DNA of 21,705 nucleotides, taken from Suillus spraguei (lineage: Eukaryota; Basidiomycota; Agaricomycetes; Boletales; Suillaceae). This document shows, in pieces, positions 1 through 8,460 of the stretch. A program made the translations under genes and the position numbers. The stretch is from NCBI GenBank assembly GCA_016800925.1, contig JABCPU010000909.1, forward strand, positions 1-21,705, given 5' to 3'. A model generated the notes under the pieces. The model did not search any database, was not told the origin of the DNA, and saw only the letters and a list, made by a program, of their open reading frames with translations. Position 1 is the stretch's first letter; each line of letters opens with the position of its first letter.

Positions 1-68
1 GAAGCAACACGCCCTCTGATTATTCCCCAGTTATTCAACCGCATTAGCACTTGATCAACTACCAACAA

Positions 69-1466
69 ATGTCTTTCCCCACTGCCTACATCACTCCCGT
101 CACTGTCGCCAACAATGACTCCAATTCTGAAACTGAACAATACGGAAACCTCACCACCGAAATTGATAACACCTCTTACATCGAAGCCGCTATCCTCTGC
201 GAGGGACATGCCCTTGAAATCGAAAGAATTCTTACTGAACGAGGCGCTTTCCCCACCTTACTCCTCGTTAACATCATCCGCACTGCAGCGCTTATCGAAG
301 TCACCGCTAAAGATATTACAGAAGCCACATACCAGCATCGCTTCTTACATCTTCAAAAACGCATTCGTGCTTACGCTATGTTGCTGCTTCCCGATTCTTT
401 TAAAAATGATGTTGAAGAAGCTATTCATATCATTGCCGAACGTCGAGCAGGCGTTGCTCGACCTCCCTCTCCGCAGGAAGATACGCCACTTCCTATTCCA
501 GCACCCTCATCTTCGCATGTTTATTCTAGTATTGACGCTTTTACTGGCCTATACACTGCTGTGCAAGAAATTGGACAGCTCACCAACACGGTCGTCGACA
601 CCATCCAGCGATCGGTCACTGAAACTAGAGCGGCCAGACACCTAGTAGAAGAAGCCATCACTGACTTACAACAAATGCAAGCTGATCTTGCATCTCCCCG
701 AACTCCTTCCCCTATCGCACAACCAATCTCATCACCCCTCGTTACGACTTCTCTTGATTGTCCCGACTGGTTGTATGAACCCTGCACTAAGGAGCAGTGT
801 GAGGCCGCTAAACTACTAGGTATTCCTGCTACCGAGTTGGTAACACTCGGCCCTCGACTCCGTGATCTTCACATACATCCTCCAATGTCTATCCCGGCAT
901 CGTTCGGTCCAATGGACCCCGTCTCGCCAGTCCTAGTAAAAGACTTTGGCATAACCTCTCCTTCCTCCTCTAAAGAACTCCTTGCGGCTGCTGAACGAGC
1001 AGTCACCCCGGACCTCCCCATATCGGCATATACGTTATCCCCTGCTCAGCAAGCGCAACTTAAGCGGGCTAACACCCTTGCCTTAAAACGTATGACGAAG
1101 AAAAAGGGAAAGAAGCGCGCCAGATCCACTAGCCCCACGCCTATCATTACCCCGTCTCCCTTACGCAAAGTCTCTTCTAACCCTGACGAAAACATGAAAT
1201 GCCGCGTCTGTGGATTATTAGGACATCGTCAAAAGAACTGTGCGGAATATCAGTGCAAGGTTTGCAGATATTGGTCGCCTACTCATTTATCCCTCTACTG
1301 CCCCAACCGAGTTGGGCCTCCTCCCTTCGAGTTAACTTGGAAAGATGAGGGATTTTATGACGCACTTCGTGCTTGGGAAAAGCAACTTGACGACGAACGT
1401 ATTCAAGCAGAGAAAAAAAACGGGATTCTAAACGACGCGCTGGCTTGGAGGAAGCTAAGTACATGA
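69..1466 (+). CDS. Gag-like protein with two C-terminal zinc-binding motifs (element A)
   Basis: The first ATG is at 69 (context AACAAATG); the frame is open from at least 51 through a TTG. The product is about 465 aa. The N-terminal 150 residues are predicted helical. The middle is rich in Pro and Ser and looks disordered. A basic Lys/Arg stretch (around residues 345-365) precedes a CCHC zinc knuckle, CRVCGLLGHRQKNC, spaced C-x2-C-x4-H-x4-C. A second Cys/His cluster begins CKVCRYWSPTH. The last 60 residues are charged and probably coiled coil. CCHC knuckles are typical of retroelement Gag and bind element RNA. The protein shows no clear similarity to the gag of element B, although their LTRs are related. 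It could be Gag of a TR-GAG-like element or an accessory ORF. Confidence 0.65.
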   Translation: MSFPTAYITPVTVANNDSNSETEQYGNLTTEIDNTSYIEAAILCEGHALEIERILTERGAFPTLLLVNIIRTAALIEVTAKDITEATYQHRFLHLQKRIRAYAMLLLPDSFKNDVEEAIHIIAERRAGVARPPSPQEDTPLPIPAPSSSHVYSSIDAFTGLYTAVQEIGQLTNTVVDTIQRSVTETRAARHLVEEAITDLQQMQADLASPRTPSPIAQPISSPLVTTSLDCPDWLYEPCTKEQCEAAKLLGIPATELVTLGPRLRDLHIHPPMSIPASFGPMDPVSPVLVKDFGITSPSSSKELLAAAERAVTPDLPISAYTLSPAQQAQLKRANTLALKRMTKKKGKKRARSTSPTPIITPSPLRKVSSNPDENMKCRVCGLLGHRQKNCAEYQCKVCRYWSPTHLSLYCPNRVGPPPFELTWKDEGFYDALRAWEKQLDDERIQAEKKNGILNDALAWRKLST

Positions 1467-1540
1467 TGAGTGGATCCTTTGCTGATGAAGACTACGAATG
1501 GAGTGACGATCCTGTTTACTATGCGAACCAAGATGAGTAA
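1463..1540 (+). CDS. Short acidic ORF overlapping the end of the gag-like ORF
   Basis: A 25-codon ORF starts at an ATG that overlaps the TGA of the gag-like ORF (ATGA at 1463-1466), in the -1 frame. The peptide is acidic and aromatic (for example DEDYEWSDDPVYY) and stops 20 bp before the purine tract. It may be the original C-terminus of the gag-like protein separated by a one-base indel, or a reinitiated ORF. No slippery heptamer is visible at the overlap. Confidence 0.35.
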   Translation: MMSGSFADEDYEWSDDPVYYANQDE

Positions 1541-1560
1541 AAGTCGGTGACTTTACGTGT

Positions 1561-1573
1561 AAAGAGGGGGTAA
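1561..1573 (+). promoter_or_regulatory. Polypurine tract of element A
   Basis: AAAGAGGGGGTAA lies immediately before the LTR start TGTTAC. A purine run here primes plus-strand DNA synthesis in LTR retroelements and fixes the element's orientation as plus. Element C has the near-identical AGAGAGGGGGTAA on the other strand at 11173-11187. Confidence 0.75.
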
Positions 1574-2047
1574 TGTTACAATCGTACGTGCCCCTATTCA
1601 TTTTCTACTTCATTTACTTTGTATATTACGTAACATGACTCTGACTCATATGCTCAACGCATCTGTACTATAGTTGCCTTCCTCCTTTGGATACGCACTT
1701 ATGTTCTCACGTCTCTCTTGGTCTGTGCGCACATATTGGCCTATTTAAGCACAGTGTACTTGTAGTAGATTCGCTACTTTAATCTTACTGGGTTTTACCT
1801 GGAATATCCTTCGCTTAGGTCTCCAACCTAAGTCGTCTTGAATCGTCTCTAAGTCTAAGCACTCCTTAGCCTTAGTCTCTATTCTCGCGGATACCTCTTA
1901 GACTTAGCTTTGAGGCTGAACCCTTGATCGTACTCGGAACACGTTCCTTGTACTTTCACCTTGTTCTCTTTTGAACATTGTAAGAACTCCCAACAGACCG
2001 CCTGTGTCTTTTCACTGTCGTTGGTGATGCCATCTCAGTTCGTAACA
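1574..2047 (+). repeat. 3' LTR of element A (474 bp)
   Basis: The LTR has 6-bp inverted ends TGTTAC/GTAACA. A TATA-like CTATTTAAG lies near 1741. It matches the reverse complement of 5715-6187 over its whole length, with roughly one mismatch in eight or nine positions by eye, so the two LTRs are from the same family but in opposite orientation. They are therefore not the two ends of one simple insertion. The minus-strand pol frame of element B runs about 36 bp into this LTR before stopping at 2012. Confidence 0.85.
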
Positions 2048-4306
2048 GTCAGAGGATGACAAAACATCCTTTAGGTCGGTGTCAATAAGACGGACGAATA
2101 GAGCGTCAGGGAGGAGAGTCTGATCCTCGTTATCATCTTTGCCGGAGTCATAATCGGGCCGGTGAGACAATGTGTCAGGTACCGCTAGTTTAGTTCCTGC
2201 AACATGGTGTAGTTCAATGTCGTAAATAGACAAAATCAGTTGCCAGCGCGCTTGGCGACGAGTAAGCTTCTGTGCACTTCTAAAGTATAGAAGATTCTTG
2301 TGGTCGGTGAATACCAGGACGGGGTGTGGGTTTCCTTCAAGATAATGACGCCATTCATTCAATGCCCGGATCATGGCAAGGAGCTCCCAATCGAAGATCT
2401 GGTAATTGCGTTCTGTGGGGTTCAAAGACTGTGAGAGGTATGCGCATGGGTGATAGACACCATTCTCATCAGTCTGCAGGAGAACTCCACCAGTTGCTAG
2501 AAGCGAAGCATTGGTAGCAATGGCAAATTGCCGAGAGGGATCGGGGTTACAGAGTACTGGTTGGGATGTGAAGCGTCGTTTCAATTCTTCGAAGGTGTCC
2601 ATACATTCAGTTGACCAATCAAAGGCCTTATCTTTCCTTGTTAATTCGATAAGGGGTCGAGCGATATCAGAATAATGGGAGATGAACGTGCGGTAGAAGT
2701 TGCAAAAACCGAGGAATGACCGAATGTCTTTTACAGATTTCAGAATTGGCCATTCAGCGATTCCTTTGGTCTTGGCAGTGTCCATAGCAACTTGTCCAGG
2801 CCGAATTATCATTCCGAGGTATTCCACTTCTTCTGCATTGAAGGTGCATTTTTCTGGTTTCAAGAACAAGTGCTCCTGTCGTATCTTCATCAGAACCCGT
2901 CTTGTCCGTTCGCAGTGTTCTGCCATAGTCGAGGAGAAAATCAGGATATCGTCCATGTAGATAACCATCCATCCTTCATTGATTTCCTGCTGGAAGGTAT
3001 GATTCATGTATGCTTGGAAAGTTGCCGGGGAATTGCAAAGACCAAAGAACATGACATTTGGTTCGAAGAGGCCGAATTCCGTAGTAAAGGCAGCTTTCCA
3101 GTGATCATCGGGATGGATATGAATATTATTATAACTGGACCGAATATCCATTTTCATAAAGAACTGTGCGTTGTGAAGTCGTGCGACAAGGGAGATAGGA
3201 AGTGGGAGTGGATAAGCGTTCTTGACTGTCCAATCATTGATGTAGCGATAATCTTGACAGGGGCGCAATTCTCCACTCTTCTTTCCCACAAAGAAGAAGC
3301 CACTAGCTTGGGGTGACTTTGATTCTGAGATAAAACCTTTTGCAACATTTTCATCGATAAATGTTTTAATGGCAGCGCGTTCTTTTTCCGATAGAGGGTA
3401 AACCTTAGATGTACGGGGAATAAAACCGGGTTTAGTATCGATCCAGTGATCAATACCAGGGCGTTCAGGGGGTAGTTTGTTTAATCCGTCTTTAGCAAAG
3501 TCATCTGCAAAGTCATGCAAATAGTCCAGGACCAATTCTTCGAAAGATTTCTTTTTCTTTTCCTTCTCATCTGTGGCGAATTCCTGAGCTTTGTTACTGT
3601 ATTTCGGAGGAGGAAGGGAGATTGTGGAGTAGTTGGGGGATTGTTCAAGTCGGGAAGTTCCATCATGTGTAAGGGGTGTATCCATGGATACTTCCTCAAT
3701 GATTCTCATGCTAACTCCATCGGTATCGTATTCCACAAGGAATTCTCCATCTCCGAGCTCGTAAGAGGAAATTTCATGGACTTCCAGTGCATGCCAGACA
3801 TCTTGCATAGTATTGAATTGATCATCATCCTCTGTCGGAATCAACAAGGGTACGGGTTCTTCTTCGTCGGGGATTTCTTCAATTGAAGTTGAAGGAGTAT
3901 GTTGAAGAGTTTTAGGGGGGACATAAAACTTGGATAACTTTGGTACGTTGGTATCTTGTCCAGGAATCTCCTCTTCTGCTTTTCTTTTTCCATGCTTCTG
4001 CTCTTCTATTGGCCGTTGCTCAATAGGTTCCTGTCCGGCCCGATGCTCGGGTTTGGATTCATTCTTGCGCTTTTCTGCATGGGAAATCGGTGATACTGCT
4101 TGTGGCAGTTGTACACGGGGAGTAGGGTTTGTAGTATGTGGCATTCGTTCTTCTGGTTCGTGATCTTTGGGAATAGGAGGGATCATGAGAGATCTCGGAA
4201 GCTGCGAGTGTTGCCATTTCCTAAGATGGCAATAAAAGACTGGGAGCAGCCCATTCCTCTTCTGATCTGCATCGACGTCAATTTCAATTTCATTTGACTT
4301 TGTTGT
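2048..4306 (-). pseudogene. Pol of element B: reverse transcriptase and RNase H, interrupted
   Basis: This stretch is in the same frame as the protease ORF but separated from it by one TGA (4307-4309); an internal ATG is at 4186. After a variable linker comes RT with GFFFVGKKSGELRPCQDYR, MKMDIRSSYNNI, FGLCNSPATFQ and the catalytic YMDD. RNase H follows with the HPCAYLSQSL, WELLAM and FTDHKNLLYF motifs. The first RNase H aspartate (usual TDAS) reads TNAS, a D-to-N change that should remove one metal ligand. The frame then runs into the foreign LTR and stops at 2012, so no integrase is encoded. The element could not move on its own as it stands. Confidence 0.85.
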
Positions 4307-4750
4307 TCAAGGGAGGACTAGTGTTTCAGCTGCCCAATCTATACTTGGGTTCATTGCGCGTAACCATGGAATCCCCAGAAGAATTTGATCTCTTCTTCCT
4401 AGTTTGGTGATATTGAATTTTCCATACATGGTTCGTTCATCAATTTTGACCACTAGGAGACAGTAGTGTGTGATTGGTCCTCCTTTGATAAGAGTTCCAT
4501 CTGCCATAGTAACTCGAAATGGTGTTTTGAGTTTTCGTCGTGTGATTTGATGGAGTTTCACAAACTCCTCAGAAATGAATGTTCCTGCTGCACCCGAATC
4601 AATAACAGCGGTGGTGTCGACAGATTTCAAGCGAGTACGCGAGTGAAGGGTGATAGGGACACGAAGTTCTTTTCTTTCACCTACAGCGCGTACAAGTCTT
4701 AGTAATACATTGGGAGAAACATACGTCAAATCTTTGTTTCTCCAAGTCAA
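4307..4750 (-). CDS. Aspartic protease (retropepsin) region of element B pol
   Basis: The region is about 147 aa with the active-site motif VIDSGAAGTFI and the downstream ILLGIPWLRAMNPSIDW typical of Ty3/Gypsy retropepsins. It cleaves the Gag-Pol polyprotein. The frame has no ATG at its start; it overlaps the gag stop in the -1 frame, as expected for Gag-Pol frameshifting. It ends at a TGA (4307-4309) beyond which the same frame stays open into RT. That stop is either read through or a CGA-to-TGA change. Confidence 0.8.
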   Translation of the reverse strand: MTWRNKDLTYVSPNVLLRLVRAVGERKELRVPITLHSRTRLKSVDTTAVIDSGAAGTFISEEFVKLHQITRRKLKTPFRVTMADGTLIKGGPITHYCLLVVKIDERTMYGKFNITKLGRRDQILLGIPWLRAMNPSIDWAAETLVLP

Positions 4751-5586
4751 AAATCCTCGATAATCCGCCTCACAGTTTCTTCTCCTTCTTCTTCTTCTTC
4801 TTTGACTTCGGTTTGCCGGAGCAGGGTCTTCTTCTTTCTGTCAGGACAGTTATGAATACGGTGTCCTGTTTTCTTGCATCCGAAGCATTGTCCCTTCTTC
4901 ATGCATTTGGATCTCTCCGTGTCGGAGATTCGATCTACGACCATTGCGTTGGAATCACAATTAGGTGTGTAACGTGCATTTCCATAGTTCTTCTTCTTCT
5001 GTTGTGGAGCATGACGTGTCCTCATGGCTTGAAGACGATGATGGGAATTGTCAATGGAAACACATTGCAGCACAACGTCTCGGAATACTTCTGAGACATC
5101 TCCTAGCGTGAAGAGCTTTGTAAGGATGCCCCAATTCAGGCTGTCTTGGAAAAATTGGATCTTTGTTGCGTCGTCAGTGATATGAGCCTTGGCTGCAAGT
5201 GCCTCAAAGTCAGCGATGTAGGTATGAAGATCTCCGCTTCCTTGTTTGAGGTCCCTGAGTTTCGTAAGTGCAGTTCCCTTGGTATCCACTGGGTCAAAGG
5301 CTTCTTTGAAGTTTTTCATAAAATCCACCATTGTCCCATAACCAACTTTTTGTCCAGAGGTGTCGGTTGATTGAGCATGGTCAAGGAATTGCTCTTTCCA
5401 GGATTTAGCATTTCTTTCAGTCATGAAGGATGTTATGAAAATGATCTTCTGCTTGTCGGTGGTGTAAAGCTTTTCGTTGATGTCGAAGCATAGATTGCAT
5501 GACTGGATAAATTCACAAGAGTTGTTGCGATCTCCATCAAAACCGGTTGGCTGACCGATTTTGTATTCAAATTCTTTGGTCGTCAT
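4747..5586 (-). CDS. Gag capsid/nucleocapsid protein of element B
   Basis: An ATG-started ORF of 279 aa. The N-terminal two thirds resemble the retrotransposon gag capsid domain: helical, with AKSWKEQFLDHAQ, FKEAFDPVDTKGTALTKL and LKQGSGDLHTYIADFEAL. A basic linker precedes one CCHC knuckle, CFGCKKTGHRIHNC, near residue 235. The tail is strongly Glu-rich. Gag assembles the virus-like particle and binds the genomic RNA. The gene is intact and lies about 130 bp inside the 5' LTR. Its TGA follows a GGATTTT heptamer. Confidence 0.88.
   Translation of the reverse strand: MTTKEFEYKIGQPTGFDGDRNNSCEFIQSCNLCFDINEKLYTTDKQKIIFITSFMTERNAKSWKEQFLDHAQSTDTSGQKVGYGTMVDFMKNFKEAFDPVDTKGTALTKLRDLKQGSGDLHTYIADFEALAAKAHITDDATKIQFFQDSLNWGILTKLFTLGDVSEVFRDVVLQCVSIDNSHHRLQAMRTRHAPQQKKKNYGNARYTPNCDSNAMVVDRISDTERSKCMKKGQCFGCKKTGHRIHNCPDRKKKTLLRQTEVKEEEEEGEETVRRIIEDF
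4750..4756 (-). promoter_or_regulatory. Candidate -1 slippery heptamer GGATTTT at the gag-pol junction of B
   Basis: In the gag frame the sequence reads G GAT TTT TGA, so the heptamer ends directly at the gag stop. Slipping back one base gives GGA TTT TTG ACT, exactly the protease frame. The pattern is close to X-XXY-YYZ. No pseudoknot was tested. Confidence 0.55.
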
Positions 5587-5714
5587 ATTTGGCGATTCAT
5601 CTGGTGAGTTATACTTTCTCGGTGCCTACACACGCTGTATTGCTGTCCATTAGGGCTTGTCAGGGTTCAGGGTCGAGGACTGGATAGTCGATGATCAAGT
5701 GGACTTTAATCTTT
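5587..5714 (-). other. 5' leader of element B
   Basis: This is untranslated sequence between the 5' LTR and the gag ATG. The bases after the LTR on the minus strand begin AAAGATTAAAGTCC and do not start with TGG, so no ordinary tRNA primer-binding site is evident. A CACTTGATCA string here also occurs just before the gag-like ORF of element A (48-57), a weak hint that A's ORF follows a comparable leader. Confidence 0.45.
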
Positions 5715-6187
5715 TGTTACGAACTGGGGTGGCGTCACCAGCGACAGTGAAAAGACACTGACGGTCTGCTGGGAAGTTCTACAATGTCCAGAAGAGGACA
5801 AGGTGAAAGTACAAGGAACGCGTTCCGAGTACAATCAAGGGTTCGGCCTCAAAGACAAGTCTAAGAGGCTCTACGAGAATAGAGACTAAGACTAAGGAGT
5901 GCTTAGACTTAGAGACAATTCAAGATGACTTAGGTTGGAGACCTAAGCGAAGGATATTCCAGGTAAAACCCAGTAAGATTAAAGTAAAGAATCTACTACA
6001 AGTACAATCATGCTTAAATAGACCAATATGTGTGCATGGACCAAGAAAGACATAAGAGTGTAAGTGCGTATCCAAACAAGGAAGGCAACTATAGTACAGA
6101 TGTGTTGAGGATATAAGTCGGAGTCATGTGACATGATATACAAGCAGAAGATCGAGTAAATGAATAGGGGCACGTACGATTGTAACA
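5715..6187 (-). repeat. 5' LTR of element B (473 bp)
   Basis: The ends on the plus strand are TGTTACGAACTG and GATTGTAACA. The sequence is the inverted relative of 1574-2047. A TATA-like CTATTTAAG is present on the minus strand near 6015-6023, consistent with promotion of leftward gag-pol transcription. The base run next to the outer edge (6188-6192) is ATAAT, the expected target duplication to look for left of the window. Confidence 0.85.
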
Positions 6188-6336
6188 ATAATTTAAAAAA
6201 ATCAAAATCAAATGCAATGACATGAGGATGAGATGGGCAATAAACTCACAAAGATGGTGATGTGGTACTTTTACTTCTCTCAAAATATTGGTTAAAGTTA
6301 TAATTTATTTCAAGACCAATTATCATTATTAAAGAT
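6188..6336. other. AT-rich flank without a gene
   Basis: I see no coding sequence here. The stretch is low-complexity AT-rich DNA adjoining the outer edge of element B's LTR. Confidence 0.4.
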
Positions 6337-6560
6337 AATTATTAGGATGAAGCCAAGGCCAGAAAGCCAAAAAGAGTGTGGGCAAAAGAGAATTATTTGG
6401 ATGAAGCCAAGGCCAGGAAGGCAAAAAGAGTGCATGGCACTCTTTTTGCCTTCCTGTGCCTTGGGAAAACAGAATTATTAGGATGAAGCCTTGGCCAGGG
6501 AGCAAAAGGAGTGCGAAGCACTCCTTTTGCTTCCTGTGCCAAAGGCACAATGGGTGGTGG
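6337..6560. repeat. Three tandem repeat units, two of them with near-perfect hairpins
   Basis: The phrase AATTATTAGGATGAAGCC or a close variant starts at about 6337, 6391 and 6473. Unit 2 folds around loop ATG (6434-6436) with a 19-20 bp perfect stem (arms 6414-6433 and 6437-6456), extended by a further bulged stem to about 6407-6464. Unit 3 folds around GAA (6515-6517) with a stem of about 19 bp containing one G-T pair (6496-6536). Compensating differences between the two hairpins (AAAAAGAG/CTCTTTTT against AAAAGGAG/CTCCTTTT) suggest preserved pairing. The stretch could be a foldback or MITE remnant. Confidence 0.6.
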
Positions 6561-6608
6561 ACTCATCTAAGAAGAAAGGGAGAACAGGTGTGAAAGTTGT
6601 TGCTAGCT

Positions 6609-6655
6609 CACGTGGCTTTCGCGTAGGGCCATGTGGTTTTCGCTAAAGGCCACAT
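6609..6655. repeat. 21-bp direct repeats
   Basis: Two 21-bp units start at 6609 (CACGTGGCTTTCGCGTAGGGC) and 6630 (a variant of it, beginning CATGTGG), and a partial third starts at 6651. The purpose is unknown. They lie upstream of the Helitron gene and could be promoter sites. Confidence 0.5.
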
Positions 6656-6918
6656 TTTTTTGGTTAGCTCACTAGACAATTCTATAGAGAAAGCTTGCGT
6701 GATCGCGTGAAAAAAACGTCCGATTTCAGAATTTTGACAGCTAAAATTCTACGGAGTCCAAAAATTTCAAAACACCTGTCAAACGCGATATAGTGGACAG
6801 TAATCCGCATGCCTGCTGTGCTCCGGGCACAATACGGACAAACAACGCACTTTTCCTACCATGGGGGAGTGAGCATCGAGAATAGCAAAAGCAATAATGG
6901 AAAGTTTGTCACGCGTTG
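6656..6918. other. Non-coding stretch upstream of the Helitron gene
   Basis: No credible ORF is present. A short inverted repeat AGAATTTT...AAAATTCT lies at about 6728-6750. The Helitron 5' terminus (expected TC) may lie in or before this stretch, but I cannot place it. Confidence 0.35.
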
Positions 6919-7090
6919 GGTTACACAATTTGCTTGCATTTGGTTACACAAATCATTACACAATTTTGGTTGCATTTGGTGACACAAATCACAACACATT
7001 TTGATTACACCAATTTGCTTGCATTGAGTGACACAAATCATAACACATTTTTATACATAATTTGGTGACACAAATTTTCACACAATTTGG
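6919..7090. repeat. Degenerate tandem repeats (iteron-like)
   Basis: About four to five copies of a unit built around TTGCATTTGGTGACACAAAT plus a CATAACACAATTTT half, with a period of roughly 36-48 bp and each copy diverged. Both halves carry a TTACACAA or TGACACAA core. Such subterminal repeats can bind transposon proteins or promoters. Their position just upstream of the Helitron gene is suggestive only. Confidence 0.55.
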
Positions 7091-8460
7091 CTGCTGCTTT
7101 TGACTAGAATTCTTGAATTACATTGCCTTCCCCTGCAGCCAAGTTGTAACAAAGTGCAATACACTTTTTGTGGGTTTTGTTTGTTATCAATGATGATAGG
7201 AATTGACTGCTGGATGAGTTCAGAAAACTCAAATTTTGCTATAAACAACCATTTGAATGATAAAATAGAACAAAATATACCTGTTCAGTGAGTTGCTGCT
7301 GATATGTATTGGTACATGATGCTAATGTTTGCGCATCACCATTTAGAAATATAGAACAGACCACCCCAGAACGCGATCATCGATCACAGCACGAACTGGA
7401 AAGACTTGATCGACTTCAGGTGGCTTCCCCTAGCAGGCGCAATCATCATCATGCTATCCATACCAATCAGAACAGATCCGCTGCTCCTGTACAGCCAAAT
7501 TTCATGCCAGCTGCGCCTGTTATGCAGCCTCCTCCTTACTTTGCACATCAACTGCTGCCAGTTGCACAATATCCTGGCTTGCCATGAAATGCAATCGAAC
7601 ATGTGTTGCATGCTCATCGTCCTCCTGTTGATTATAATGCATGTTTGAATGACCAGACAAATGCTGCTCACAACAACAGACATTGTCAGCGTAATGTTCG
7701 TCAACAGCAGGACAGACAGGAGATAAGACAGCAGGCACAAGCAGAGCTCATGGCAGCACAGATACAGCCTCCGCATATACCTCATATTCCTAATGAACCT
7801 GTTCAGCCTATTCAACCTGCACCTCCTGTTCAGCCTGTTCAACTCGCACCTCCTGTGCCTCCTGTGTATGGTCCTATTCATTATGAGGGTGCAGTTGGTC
7901 CTCATAACTTTGATAATCCCCTCCAATACTTTGCACAACCTGTACAACCTGTACCTGCACCACCTGAACCTGATAATCATGACCAGTTCAATGTCCAGTT
8001 TTGGCAGCAGCTTGAGGCAGAGCGCATTAGAAATGACTTGCTTGAAAGACGAGCACAGAATGAATTTCTTCACCAGCAGCAGCAGATTCAGCATCAGTTG
8101 CAGCAGCAAGAAGCTGAGCGTGTCCGTAGACAGGCCCAGGATGATCTGGCAGCCTTTCACTTGATGCAGCAGCAAGCTGCACAGGGAAATGGAAACCATG
8201 CTTTGCACCAGCAGCAAATAGCTGAGATAATTGCTAGACATGCTGAGAATGCTCGCCGTGAACAGCCGCAAGAAGCTGATTTGATGAATCAACAGCACCG
8301 AGGCCCTCAGAACTTTGATGATCCTCACATGCCTAATCCTATGCCACCCAGAAATAATGTACCAGCACAGGAGGCATTTTGAAGACAGCAGATCCAATGG
8401 CAATTGCGCCAGCAAGAAGCCAGGAGGATCAATAGAGAGGCTGAGGAGGCTCTTCATCGA

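Larger units (their letters stand above)
1..2047 (+). mobile_element. LTR retroelement A, 3' part (gag-like ORF, polypurine tract, 3' LTR)
   Basis: The stretch holds, in order, a zinc-knuckle gag-like ORF (69-1466), a purine-rich tract (1561-1573) and an LTR (1574-2047) with TGTTAC...GTAACA ends. The purine tract lies on the plus strand directly before the LTR, so this LTR is the 3' LTR of a plus-strand element. Its left end lies outside the window. No protease, RT or integrase is seen between the ORF and the LTR, so A is either a GAG-only non-autonomous element or an element with an extra ORF after pol. A ends exactly where element B's pol is interrupted, so A probably inserted into B in the opposite orientation. 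Confidence 0.75.
2048..6187 (-). mobile_element. Ty3/Gypsy element B, 5' part, truncated after RNase H
   Basis: Read on the minus strand: 5' LTR (6187-5715), leader, gag, protease, RT and RNase H, then an abrupt end at 2048 where the LTR of element A begins. Integrase and the 3' LTR are missing from the window. The break is mid-frame, after residues SSSD. If A inserted here, the 5-bp target would be GTCAG (2048-2052, plus strand) and the rest of B should lie left of the window. Confidence 0.8.

Noticed and set aside
51..68. TTG at 51 as the start of the gag-like protein
   Set aside because: Fungal nuclear genes start at ATG; the first in-frame ATG is at 69 with a reasonable context.
1574..6187. 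One DNA transposon with 474-bp terminal inverted repeats carrying gag-pol
   Set aside because: The repeats have LTR ends, a TATA-like box and an adjoining purine tract, and the pol frame is cut at the repeat edge. Two opposed LTR elements explain this better.
6329..6550. Minus-strand ORF with repeated WPWLHPNN
   Set aside because: It is a translation of the tandem hairpin repeats, with no sign of coding selection.
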